Source of the DNA: Candidatus Pelagibacter communis
GTDB taxonomy: Bacteria; Pseudomonadota; Alphaproteobacteria; Pelagibacterales; Pelagibacteraceae
DNA length: 43,911 nucleotides
Assembly (NCBI RefSeq): GCF_001179965.1
Contig: NZ_CVSH01000049.1
Span: 1-43,911, forward strand
Direction: 5' to 3'
The notes below the pieces were generated by a model. The model did not search any database. It was not told the DNA's origin and was given only the letters and a program-made list of their open reading frames with translations. Positions 10,714 through 18,911 of the stretch are shown here, piece by piece. Both the position numbers and the translations under genes were made by a program. Numbering within the stretch: the first letter of the stretch is position 1; each line of letters opens with the position of its first letter.

Positions 10714-11377
10714 AGCACATATATTAGTTGTAGATGATGATGATGGAATAAGAAATTTATTAAAAAAATATCTTTCTGAGAAAAATTTTTTAATCACCAC
10801 AGCTAGTAGCGCAGAGGATGCTCAAGAAAAAATACTTGCAATTAAATTTGATTTAATTGTCCTAGACATAATGATGCCAGGTCAAAGTGGCTTAGATTTT
10901 ATCTCACAAAATAGAGGTAAAATTAATACTCCAGTAATTCTTTTAACTGCAAAAGGTCAACCTGATGAGCGTATTGAGGGTCTAGAGATAGGAGCTGACG
11001 ATTATCTACCAAAACCCTTTGAACCTAGAGAGCTTGTTCTGAGAATTAAAAATATATTAGTGAAAACAAAAATTAGAAGCACAAAAAGACTTATAGAATT
11101 TGATAATATTACAATTGATTTAAATAAACTTATAATTCAAAAAAAATCAGAACAATTTAAAATTAATAATACTGAAAAAATTATTTTAGAAAAAATGATA
11201 AACTCGCCAGGAGAAATTTTTTCAAGAGACTATATTGGCAACTTGATAGATATAGATAAAGAGAGATCTGTTGATGTAATAATTACAAGATTAAGAAAAA
11301 AAATAGAAATAGACTCAAAAAAACCAAAATATCTACAAACAATACGAGGTTCTGGTTATGTTTTATGGATTGAATAG
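10700..11377 (+). CDS. OmpR-family two-component response regulator (PetR-like by position)
   Basis: A 225-residue two-domain regulator. The receiver has the acidic pocket at Asp12-Asp15 (VVDDDD), the phosphoacceptor Asp56 in VLDIMMPG, the conserved Thr in LLTAKG and the Lys in YLPKPFEPREL. The C-terminal winged helix ends with VDVIITRLRKKIE and TIRGSGYVL, typical of OmpR/PhoB DNA-binding domains. It overlaps both neighbours, so MarR, regulator and kinase should be made together. Its target genes are unknown. Confidence 0.93.
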   Translation: MKKFEAHILVVDDDDGIRNLLKKYLSEKNFLITTASSAEDAQEKILAIKFDLIVLDIMMPGQSGLDFISQNRGKINTPVILLTAKGQPDERIEGLEIGADDYLPKPFEPRELVLRIKNILVKTKIRSTKRLIEFDNITIDLNKLIIQKKSEQFKINNTEKIILEKMINSPGEIFSRDYIGNLIDIDKERSVDVIITRLRKKIEIDSKKPKYLQTIRGSGYVLWIE

Positions 11378-12671
11378 TTTTATAAAAAAATTATTACCTA
11401 AACAATTATTTTATAGAGCATTATTAATTGTTGCCGCACCAATAATTATTCTACAAATAACAATATCAATTGTTTTTTTTGATAGTCTTTGGATAAAAAC
11501 TAATAAAGGAATGACTAGGGCTTTGATTGGAGAAATTAAATTTTTTATAGATGCTTATGATAATGAACAATACAATAAGGACTCTCTTACAAAACTTTTT
11601 TTTGAGTCACATAATGTAAAAGTAGATTATCTGCCCCATTCGGTTTTACCAAAAGAGGATTTGGAGAGGTGGTTTAGCCCTATGGACAGAACATTAAGAA
11701 GAGAACTTAAGTCAGAATTTTCAAATTATTGGTTTGATACAACTTCTTTAAAGGATTTTATTGATTTAAAAATTAAATATCTAAATGGATATTTTCAGTT
11801 TGTTATTCCAAAAGACAGAGTGGCTAATTCTTCTGCAAGAATTTTTGCTTTATGGATTACCTTGCCAGCATTTTTATTAATTATTGTGGCACTAATTTTT
11901 TTAAAAAATCAAACTAGGCCTATTATAAATTTAGCAAAGGCATCTGAAAAGTTTGGTCGAGGTGAAGATATTGGAGAATATAGACCCTCGGGCGCATTAG
12001 AGATAAGACAAGCTGGATATGAATTTGATAAAATGAGAAAACGTATAATTAGACACTTAAATCAAAGATCAGAAATGTTATCAGGAATAAGCCATGATTT
12101 ACGAACACCTTTAACGAGAATTAAACTCCAGCTTGCGTTTATTAAAGATAAAGAAATAGAAAAAAAACTGTCTGATGATGTCATTGAAATGGAAAAAATG
12201 CTTAATGAATATCTTCAATTCTCTAGCAATAGGTCGAACGAGAAAAGTGAGAATTTTGATATTTCTGATCTAGTATCAAAAACCGTAAGTAAGTATGAAA
12301 CAAAAAAAATTTTCTTTGAAAAAAAATCTGAAATTCTTTTTATAGGTAGAAAAAATCTTATAAAAAGATCATTGAGTAATTTTATCGATAATGCACTAAA
12401 ATATAGTGATAAAGTAGTAATTGATATTAAAAAAAGTGCAAACAATATTGTAATTAATATAGATGATAATGGCATAGGTATACCTGAAAAAGAACGAGAA
12501 AATGTTTTCAAACCATTTTACAAAATAGATAAAAGCAGAGGAGATTCTAAATCAAGTGTTGGTCTTGGGATGTCAATAGCATCAGACATGATACAATCAC
12601 ATGGCGGTAGTATTAAGTTGGAAAACTCAAGTTTGGGTGGGTTAAGAGTTAAGATTTTTTTACCTTTTTAA
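11358..12671 (+). CDS. EnvZ-like sensor histidine kinase
   Basis: A 437-residue membrane kinase. There is a transmembrane helix around residues 20-40, a periplasmic domain of about 130 residues, a second helix around 170-190, a HAMP-like linker (TRPIINLAKASEKFG), and a DHp helix with phospho-His246 in GISHDLRTPLTRIKL. These are followed by the N box (FIDNALKYS), G1 (DDNGIGIP) and G2 (GLGMSIA) of the ATPase domain. The start overlaps the response regulator by 20 nt. Its last 23 nt overlap the 3-prime end of the convergent UbiK-like gene. The signal is not identifiable. Confidence 0.92.
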   Translation: MFYGLNSFIKKLLPKQLFYRALLIVAAPIIILQITISIVFFDSLWIKTNKGMTRALIGEIKFFIDAYDNEQYNKDSLTKLFFESHNVKVDYLPHSVLPKEDLERWFSPMDRTLRRELKSEFSNYWFDTTSLKDFIDLKIKYLNGYFQFVIPKDRVANSSARIFALWITLPAFLLIIVALIFLKNQTRPIINLAKASEKFGRGEDIGEYRPSGALEIRQAGYEFDKMRKRIIRHLNQRSEMLSGISHDLRTPLTRIKLQLAFIKDKEIEKKLSDDVIEMEKMLNEYLQFSSNRSNEKSENFDISDLVSKTVSKYETKKIFFEKKSEILFIGRKNLIKRSLSNFIDNALKYSDKVVIDIKKSANNIVINIDDNGIGIPEKERENVFKPFYKIDKSRGDSKSSVGLGMSIASDMIQSHGGSIKLENSSLGGLRVKIFLPF

Positions 12672-12894
12672 TTTTAGTCGATTTGTTTTTTTTATTTAAT
12701 TTCTTTTCAAGTATTTCTAGTCTTTTTTTTACTATTTCTAATTCCTCTTTGGTGGATAAATCTAATTTAAAAATAATCTCATCTTTTTTTGACTTTATAA
12801 TATTGAGTATTTCGTTACTAAGATCTTTGTATGATATCAAACCTTGCTCTAATAATTTAGCAATTTTATCAATTACGAATTTTGATTTTGTCAT
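12649..12894 (-). CDS. UbiK/BMFP-family accessory factor
   Basis: An 81-residue, highly charged helical protein. The C-terminal half (LSTKEELEIVKKRLEILEKKLNK) is a short coiled coil with the register of the BMFP/UbiK family (formerly DUF526). It ends in a Lys-rich tail. UbiK-type proteins help aerobic ubiquinone synthesis in E. coli and show membrane-fusogenic activity. Position next to lgt on the opposite strand is also known from other alphaproteobacteria. Being short and low in complexity, the family call is good but not certain. Confidence 0.75.
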   Translation of the reverse strand: MTKSKFVIDKIAKLLEQGLISYKDLSNEILNIIKSKKDEIIFKLDLSTKEELEIVKKRLEILEKKLNKKNKSTKIKKVKKS

Positions 12895-12922
12895 ATTATG
12901 CTTAAAAAAATTAATATATCCT

Positions 12923-12928
12923 TATAAT
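12923..12928 (+). promoter_or_regulatory. -10 element upstream of lgt
   Basis: A perfect TATAAT ends 13 nt before the lgt ATG at 12942 within the 47-bp divergent gap, so the leader would be only about 6-8 nt. No convincing -35 is seen 17 nt upstream. The gap is very AT-rich, so a chance match is possible. Confidence 0.35.
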
Positions 12929-12941
12929 ATAATTTTAAATA

Positions 12942-13712
12942 ATGTTTATAAATAATTTTGACCCAGTTGCATTTACCGTATTTTCAATAGAAATAAGATG
13001 GTATTCGTTAGCATATATTTTTGGGATTTTATTTGGATGGCTGATAATTAAAAAATTTTTAGATAAAGATCAAAAATATTTCAAAAATTTAGATGACCTT
13101 TTGACCTATATAATTTTAGGTATAATTCTTGGGGGACGATTGGGTTATGTAATTTTCTATAACCCACAATACTATCTAAGTAATTTTTCAGAAGTTTTTA
13201 TGATATGGGAAGGTGGTATGTCTTTTCATGGGGGACTAATTGGAGTTATTATAGGAACCTATATATTTTCAAAAAAAAATAATTTCAATCCTTACATATT
13301 TTTAGACTTGATTTCTTTAGTTGCGCCTATTGGTATTTTCTTTGGAAGAGTTGCCAATTTTTTAAACTCTGAATTGTATGGAAAAGAGACAACTGTTTCA
13401 TGGGGTGTAACTTTTGCAAAGGTTGATAACGTGTCTCGTCATCCTTCGCAACTTTATGAAGCTGGTTTTGAGGGTATTATACTTTTTTTAATTTTAACTA
13501 TTTTAGTAAAAAATAATTTTTTAGAGAGAAAAGGTTTTATATCTGCGTTATTTTTAGTGTTTTACTCAACTTTTAGATTTTTTATTGAATTTTTTAGAGA
13601 ACCAGATCTACAAATTGGATATTTATTATTTAATCTAACGCTGGGGCAAATTTTATGTCTAATTTTTTTTTCAATTGGTTTTTTTTTATTAAAGAAAAAT
13701 GAAAGATTATAA
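12942..13712 (+). CDS. lgt: Phosphatidylglycerol-prolipoprotein diacylglyceryl transferase
   Basis: A 256-residue integral membrane enzyme that transfers diacylglycerol from phosphatidylglycerol to the lipobox Cys of prolipoproteins. About seven hydrophobic helices are visible. Signature blocks are the early RWYSLAYIFG, the LGGRLGYVIFYNP segment, GGMSFHGGLIG, the GRVANFLNSELYG motif and HPSQLYEA. It overlaps the downstream methyltransferase gene by 14 nt. pgsA, which supplies the lipid donor, lies about 4 kb upstream but in another run. Confidence 0.95.
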   Translation: MFINNFDPVAFTVFSIEIRWYSLAYIFGILFGWLIIKKFLDKDQKYFKNLDDLLTYIILGIILGGRLGYVIFYNPQYYLSNFSEVFMIWEGGMSFHGGLIGVIIGTYIFSKKNNFNPYIFLDLISLVAPIGIFFGRVANFLNSELYGKETTVSWGVTFAKVDNVSRHPSQLYEAGFEGIILFLILTILVKNNFLERKGFISALFLVFYSTFRFFIEFFREPDLQIGYLLFNLTLGQILCLIFFSIGFFLLKKNERL

Positions 13713-14745
13713 AAATAAGATAATCGGTCTAGATAAATTTATCAAAAATTCATTATATGATAAAAGAGATGGGTATTATATGTCAAAAGACCCTTTTGGT
13801 AAGAAAGGTGATTTTATAACATCCTCAAATATATCAATTTTCTTTTCAGAGATGCTAGCGATATGGATTTTAAGTTTTTGGGAAAAGTTAAATAAACCAA
13901 AAAAAATTAATATTATTGATATGGGTGGAGGTAATGGAGAAATGTCTTTTAATATCTTAAATACTTTAAATAAGTTTTCACAATTTAAAAAAAATTATTG
14001 TTTTTATATTCATGAAAAAAGTCCATATCTCAAAAGAAAACAGAAATTTAAAATTAAAAATAGTAGTATAATTTGGATTAATAATTTGGAAAAAATTAAA
14101 GACGGTCCATGTTTATTTTTAGCCAACGAATTTTTTGACTCATTTCCTATTAAGCAATTTTTAAAGAAAGATAAAGCATGGTTTGAGAGAAAAGTAAAAT
14201 TTTCTAGAAACAAAAGTTTAGTTTATGTTGACCAAAAAACTAATATAAATTCTTTAGATAAAAAAATAGGAGTTAAGTTAAGTAACAATCAAACTTTTAT
14301 AGAAATTTCTGAAAATATGATCAAATATTTGAAGTCTATTTATAAAATAATTGCAAAAAAAAATGGTGGTCTTCTGATTATTGATTATGGTTATTTCGAC
14401 AAAAAGATGAAAAATACATTACGAGGTTTTTCAAATCATAAAATTGTCAATATTTTAGAGCATTATAAAAAATGTGATATTACACATAGTTTATCCTTTG
14501 ATTTTTTAAAAAAAATTGCAAAGAAAGTTGGATTTAATATTTCTGGAATTACAACACAGGGCAGTTTTTTGAAAAAGTTAGGTATTGTTGAAAGAGCAGA
14601 AATGGTATCAAAAAAAATGAATTTTTCAGATAAGGCGAACATTTATTATAGGTTAGAAAAATTGATTGGAAAACAATTTATGGGTGATGTTTTTAAAGTG
14701 ATGCTTCTAACAAATAACAAAACTAAATTTAAAATTGGTTTTTGA
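13699..14745 (+). CDS. SAM-dependent methyltransferase, MidA/NDUFAF7 family
   Basis: A 348-residue class I methyltransferase. The SAM-binding glycine loop is IIDMGGGNGEMSFNIL near residue 80. Other family traits are the YYMSKDPFGKKGDFITSSNIS block near the N-terminus, ANEFFDSFPIKQF in the middle, and LLIIDYGYFDKK. The eukaryotic relative NDUFAF7/MidA methylates an arginine in a complex I subunit; a similar job is plausible in this respiring organism but is inferred. It sits between lgt and pgeF, an order found in alphaproteobacteria. Confidence 0.85.
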   Translation: MKDYKNKIIGLDKFIKNSLYDKRDGYYMSKDPFGKKGDFITSSNISIFFSEMLAIWILSFWEKLNKPKKINIIDMGGGNGEMSFNILNTLNKFSQFKKNYCFYIHEKSPYLKRKQKFKIKNSSIIWINNLEKIKDGPCLFLANEFFDSFPIKQFLKKDKAWFERKVKFSRNKSLVYVDQKTNINSLDKKIGVKLSNNQTFIEISENMIKYLKSIYKIIAKKNGGLLIIDYGYFDKKMKNTLRGFSNHKIVNILEHYKKCDITHSLSFDFLKKIAKKVGFNISGITTQGSFLKKLGIVERAEMVSKKMNFSDKANIYYRLEKLIGKQFMGDVFKVMLLTNNKTKFKIGF

Positions 14746-15503
14746 AATTGATTAAGACAAAAAAATTATCGCCCCAAAGGAGTGTTACATATGGGTTTTT
14801 TGGATCGAAAGGAGGTGTCTCAAAAGGAATTTATAAAAGTTTAAATTGTGGAGTCGGATCAAACGATAAAAAAAACAATATAAAAAAAAATTTAAGTATC
14901 GTATTAAAAAAACTAAAATCAAATACAAAAAAAATTCATTTACCAAAACAAATTCATAGCAATAAATTTTATTTTATTAAAAATAAATCAATCAAAAATA
15001 GATTTAAGTGTGATGCATTAATAACCAAACAAATTAATACCCCTATAGGAGTGTTAACAGCCGATTGTGCGCCAATAGTTTTATTTGATCCAAATAAAGA
15101 GATAATTTCAGTAATACATGCAGGCTGGAGGGGAGCGCTTAGTGGAATAGTTAGGAATGTGACCAATTTTTTTATTAAAGAAGGATCAAAAGTTGAAAGT
15201 CTTGAAATTATAATTGGACCCTGTATATCGCAAAATAGTTATGAAGTAAAAGGTGATTTTTTAAAAAAATTTCTTAAAAAAGATAAAAAAAATAAAATTT
15301 TTTTTAAATCTAAAAATAAAAAATATTTTTTTAATCTCAAACAGTACATTATATTAGAGATGAAAAAGCTTGGGATTAAAAAAATTAAACTTATTAATAA
15401 AGACACCTTTTCAGGGGTAAATACTTATTTTAGTGCAAGAAGATCACTAAAAAAAAAAGAAAATGATTATGGTAGAAATCTCTCATTAATTATGATTAAT
15501 TAG
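14742..15503 (+). CDS. pgeF: PgeF/YfiH-family laccase-domain protein (peptidoglycan editing factor)
   Basis: A 253-residue cytosolic protein of the YfiH/DUF152 family. The metal or active-site residues are visible in LPKQIHSNKF (His), GVLTADCAPIVLFD (Cys) and VIHAGWRGALSGIV (His). E. coli PgeF removes wrongly incorporated L-Ser-containing precursors from peptidoglycan synthesis; related enzymes were reported as purine nucleoside phosphorylases. The start is a TTG whose last two bases are shared with the preceding TGA (TTGA), the same coupling geometry as ATGA elsewhere in the window. Confidence 0.88.
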   Translation: MKLIKTKKLSPQRSVTYGFFGSKGGVSKGIYKSLNCGVGSNDKKNNIKKNLSIVLKKLKSNTKKIHLPKQIHSNKFYFIKNKSIKNRFKCDALITKQINTPIGVLTADCAPIVLFDPNKEIISVIHAGWRGALSGIVRNVTNFFIKEGSKVESLEIIIGPCISQNSYEVKGDFLKKFLKKDKKNKIFFKSKNKKYFFNLKQYIILEMKKLGIKKIKLINKDTFSGVNTYFSARRSLKKKENDYGRNLSLIMIN

Positions 15504-15512
15504 GTTATCTCA

Positions 15513-16445
15513 ATGAAATTATTAACCGGAAATAGTAATAAACATTTAAGCGTTAAGTTATCAAAATATCTTAAAACAAAACTTGTTAATTCAAATATAA
15601 GAAAATTTTCTGATGGTGAAATATATGTAGAGATTAATGAAAATATTAGAGGTAATAATATTTTTTTGGTTCAATCTATATCATCACCTGCTAACGATAA
15701 TCTGCTTGAAATGCTATTATGTATAGATGCATTGAAAAGATCATCAGCAAAAAATATTACTGCGGTAATTCCCTATTTTGGTTATGCAAGACAAGATCGA
15801 AAAGTAGTTCCAAGAACTTCTATATCCGCAAAGCTTATATCGAACCTTATAACCAAGGCTGGTGCAGATAGAGTTGTGACTGTTGATTTACATGCAGGAC
15901 AAATTCAAGGATTTTTTGATATTCCAGTAGACAACTTATATGCTACGCCAATATTTTTTAGACACATTAAAAAGAAATTAAAATTAAATAATATTGTTTG
16001 TGTTTCACCTGATGTTGGAGGGGTAGCAAGAACAAGAGGATTGAGTAAACTTTTAAATGTTAATTTAGCTATTGTGGATAAGAGAAGACCTGCTCCTGGA
16101 AAATCAGAGGTTATGAATATCATTGGAGATGTGAAAAATAAAATATGTATCATGGTTGATGACATAATTGACTCTGGAGGAACAATTGTAAACGCTGCAA
16201 AAATGTTAAAAAGTAAGGGTGCCAAAGAAATTCATGTTTACATTACCCATGGAGTACTTAGTGGAGATGCGGTCAAAAAAATTAGAAATTCTCCAATAAA
16301 AAATTTAGTAATAACAGATACAATTGATAATTCTAAAAAATTAAAAAATGCAAAAAACATTGAGGTATTGAGTATATCTAATTTACTTGGAGAGGCTTTA
16401 AAAAGAATTTCAAATTCCACATCGGTTTCGGATTTATTCAAATAA
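15513..16445 (+). CDS. prs: Ribose-phosphate pyrophosphokinase
   Basis: A 310-residue PRPP synthetase supplying nucleotide, His and Trp synthesis. The motifs are FSDGEIYVEI, the ATP-binding YFGYARQDRKV flexible-loop region, DLHAGQIQGFFDIPVDNL (divalent-cation site) and the PRPP-binding VDDIIDSGGTI. The length is that of class I bacterial enzymes. It starts 9 nt after the pgeF stop with no Shine-Dalgarno motif and is followed by rplY and pth, a common bacterial order (prs-rplY-pth-ychF). Confidence 0.96.
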   Translation: MKLLTGNSNKHLSVKLSKYLKTKLVNSNIRKFSDGEIYVEINENIRGNNIFLVQSISSPANDNLLEMLLCIDALKRSSAKNITAVIPYFGYARQDRKVVPRTSISAKLISNLITKAGADRVVTVDLHAGQIQGFFDIPVDNLYATPIFFRHIKKKLKLNNIVCVSPDVGGVARTRGLSKLLNVNLAIVDKRRPAPGKSEVMNIIGDVKNKICIMVDDIIDSGGTIVNAAKMLKSKGAKEIHVYITHGVLSGDAVKKIRNSPIKNLVITDTIDNSKKLKNAKNIEVLSISNLLGEALKRISNSTSVSDLFK

Positions 16446-16491
16446 TTTACTTGAGTTATTAAATGAGTTGGGTTAAAACGCGTTTATTTTT

Positions 16492-17247
16492 ATGAATTCA
16501 ATTGAAGCAAACTTAAGATTAACAAAAACAAAAGGTGACCTTAATTCATTAAGGGCTAAGGGTGAAATTCCTGCTGTTATTTATGGCGGTAAAGAGAAAA
16601 ATCAAAATATATCTTTTTCAAAAAAAATTCTTAAAACATTTATAGATAAAGAGAATTTCTTATCAAATATAATTAATATTAAGATTGAGGGAAAAGATTT
16701 AAATGTTTTACCAAGAGAAGTAGTTTTTGATACGGTTACTGATGAACCAATACATGTTGATTTTTTGAGAATTGTAAAAGGGGGGAAAGTTAAACTTGAA
16801 ATTCCAGTTAAATTTATTAATTCGGAAAATTCGCCTGGTTTAAAAAGAGGTGGTGTTCTTAACATAGTAAGAAGAAAAGTAGAATTAAATTGCCCCACAG
16901 AAAATATTCCATCAGAGTTAATTGTCGATCTAGATGGTGTGGATATTGGTCAAAGTTTCAAGATTTCTTCAATTAAACTTCCAGAAAATGTTGAACCGAC
17001 AATTAGAGGAAGAGACTTTGTAGTAGCAACACTTGCTGCACCAACTGTAATTAAAGAACCTGAAAAGCCTGCAGAGGCTGCGGAAGGAGCTGAGGGTGCT
17101 GAAGGAGAAGCTGCAGCAGCAGAGGGCGCCGAAGGAGAAGCTAAGACAGCATCACCAGACTCAGATAAGGGCGAGAAAAAAGACGATACAAAAAAAGGTG
17201 ATGATAAAAAAGCTCCTGCTGATAAAAAAGCTGCAGGCAAGAAATAA
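16492..17247 (+). CDS. rplY: Ribosomal protein bL25, CTC (long) form
   Basis: A 251-residue 5S-rRNA-binding protein. Residues 1-90 are the L25 domain (GEIPAVIYGG near the start), and about 95-185 the TL5/CTC beta domain (IPVKFINSENSPGLKRGGVL). The remaining 65 residues are a low-complexity tail, first Glu/Ala/Gly-rich and then Lys/Asp-rich. Such tails occur in alphaproteobacterial L25, but the DNA under this one is much richer in G and C than its surroundings. The gene follows prs by 46 nt. Confidence 0.93.
   Translation: MNSIEANLRLTKTKGDLNSLRAKGEIPAVIYGGKEKNQNISFSKKILKTFIDKENFLSNIINIKIEGKDLNVLPREVVFDTVTDEPIHVDFLRIVKGGKVKLEIPVKFINSENSPGLKRGGVLNIVRRKVELNCPTENIPSELIVDLDGVDIGQSFKISSIKLPENVEPTIRGRDFVVATLAAPTVIKEPEKPAEAAEGAEGAEGEAAAAEGAEGEAKTASPDSDKGEKKDDTKKGDDKKAPADKKAAGKK
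17060..17150 (+). repeat. GC-rich degenerate repeat in the bL25 tail
   Basis: Short degenerate units coding Ala-Glu-Gly (for example GAGGGTGCTGAAGGAGAAGC and a similar copy about 30 nt later) repeat across about 90 nt. Two imperfect copies of an about 30-nt block encoding EGAEGEA are visible. The local base composition is clearly richer in G and C than the surrounding AT-rich genes. Confidence 0.55.
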
Positions 17248-17277
17248 CTTAATTGGAAACTCTAAATAACTCATAAT

Positions 17278-17838
17278 ATGCTTTTATTTGTAGGCTTAGG
17301 TAACCCCACGCCAAATTCTGAGAATAATAGACATAACATTGGTTTTAAAATTATTGATGCAATAAATCAAAAGTTTGGATTATCAAAACAAAAACCAAAA
17401 TTTAAGGGTTTATTAACGACAGGTACTATAAGTGGTAAAAAGGTTTATGCTATAAAACCCCTTACATTTATGAATAACTCAGGTGTTTGCATCAGAGAAT
17501 TAATTGAATATTTTAAAATTGATGCTGAGGATGTAATCGTTTTTCATGATGACCTAGATATAGACTTTGGAAAGATAAAAACAAAATTTGGAGGATCCAG
17601 TGCAGGGCATAATGGTATTGAATCAATAGATAAATTTATCGGAAAAGAATATTCTAGAGTAAGAATTGGTATTGGTCAGCCAAAAAATAACATTCAAGTT
17701 GCAGAACACGTTCTTCAAGATTTTAATGATGAAGAAAAAGAGGAAATTGGAACAATAACAAAAAATATAACAGAATCACTTCCAATTTTGTTAGATAAAA
17801 AGTTGGATCTATTTTCAAGCACTGTTAATAATAAATAA
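17278..17838 (+). CDS. pth: Peptidyl-tRNA hydrolase
   Basis: A 186-residue enzyme that frees tRNAs from prematurely released peptidyl-tRNA. It shows LFVGLGNPTPNSENNRHNIGF with the catalytic His in RHNIGF, KPLTFMNNSG, the VFHDDLDIDFGKIK block and GGSSAGHNGIESI. The last base of the stop is shared with the first of the ychF ATG (TAATG). The length is that of the bacterial family. Confidence 0.96.
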   Translation: MLLFVGLGNPTPNSENNRHNIGFKIIDAINQKFGLSKQKPKFKGLLTTGTISGKKVYAIKPLTFMNNSGVCIRELIEYFKIDAEDVIVFHDDLDIDFGKIKTKFGGSSAGHNGIESIDKFIGKEYSRVRIGIGQPKNNIQVAEHVLQDFNDEEKEEIGTITKNITESLPILLDKKLDLFSSTVNNK

Positions 17839-18911
17839 TGGGATTTAAGTGTGGTATAGTTGGGTTACCAAATGTTGGTAAGTCTACTTTATTTAATGCT
17901 TTGACTAATTCTAATAAAGCTCAAGCGGAGAATTTCCCGTTTTGTACAATTGATCCAAATATAGGAATAGTTCCAGTACCAGACGAGAGACTTGATAAGT
18001 TAGCGGAAATATCATCATCAAAAAAAAAAATTAATACTACAATTTCTTTCGTTGATATAGCCGGCTTAGTAAAAGGTGCATCTAAAGGTGAAGGCCTAGG
18101 GAATAAATTTTTATCTCATATACGAGAGGTGGATGCAATATTGCACATGATCAGATGTTTTGACTCCTCAAATATTCAAAATGTCAATCAAACAGTTGAT
18201 CCGGTTAGAGATTTAGAAATAATTGAGACAGAAATGATGCTGGCTGATCTTGAATCAATACAAAAAAGATTAGATAAAAAAAATAAAAAAAGCTTAGATA
18301 AAGAACAGCAAGATATTTTAGAGACTACCGCCGACTGTTTAAATAATAATAAAGACCTTATCAAAATAAATGAAAAATTTGATCTTGCTACCATAAATAA
18401 ATCTGGTCTTCTATCGCTTAAACCTAAAATATACGTATGTAATGTAGACGAGAAAAGTATTAAAAATGGAAATAAATATACCAATTTATTCACTGAAAAA
18501 TTTGGTAAAAAAAATACATTAATAATTTCAGCAGATATTGAAAATCAAATTAATCAATTAAGCAACGAGGAAAAAGTAAACTACATGAAAATGATTGGTT
18601 CGGATGAAACAGGCCTAAAATTAATGATCAAAAAAGGTTATGATATATTAGAATTAGACACATTTTTTACATCTGGTCCTGAAGAAACAAGAGCATGGAC
18701 CATTAAAAAGAATAGTACTGCACCTAATGCTGCTGGCAAAATACACTCAGATTTTGAGAAAGGATTTATTAAAGCAGAGACTGTTTCTTATGTAGATTTC
18801 ATAAACAATCAAGGTTGGACACAATCTAGGAGTAGCGGAAAAATGAGGTTAGAGGGTAAAGACTATATCGTAAAAGATGGCGATGTATTAAACTTCAGAT
18901 TCAACACGTGA
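17838..18911 (+). CDS. ychF: Redox-regulated ribosome-binding ATPase/GTPase YchF (OLA1 family)
   Basis: A 357-residue Obg-family P-loop protein. The G1 motif is GLPNVGKSTLFNAL, the G2 region carries the ENFPFCTIDPN block, G3 is VDIAGLVKGASKGEG, and a C-terminal TGS domain includes ETRAWTIKKNSTAPNAAGKIHSD-type sequence. It binds ATP preferentially in characterised homologues and is linked to ribosomes and stress. The 3-prime 24 nt overlap the 3-prime end of petC on the other strand. Confidence 0.95.
   Translation: MGFKCGIVGLPNVGKSTLFNALTNSNKAQAENFPFCTIDPNIGIVPVPDERLDKLAEISSSKKKINTTISFVDIAGLVKGASKGEGLGNKFLSHIREVDAILHMIRCFDSSNIQNVNQTVDPVRDLEIIETEMMLADLESIQKRLDKKNKKSLDKEQQDILETTADCLNNNKDLIKINEKFDLATINKSGLLSLKPKIYVCNVDEKSIKNGNKYTNLFTEKFGKKNTLIISADIENQINQLSNEEKVNYMKMIGSDETGLKLMIKKGYDILELDTFFTSGPEETRAWTIKKNSTAPNAAGKIHSDFEKGFIKAETVSYVDFINNQGWTQSRSSGKMRLEGKDYIVKDGDVLNFRFNT

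Noticed and set aside
16950-17240. Minus-strand 96-codon frame rich in Ala/Ser opposite the rplY tail
   Set aside because: It is the mirror of the repetitive GC-rich tail of L25, has no family resemblance and no upstream signals.
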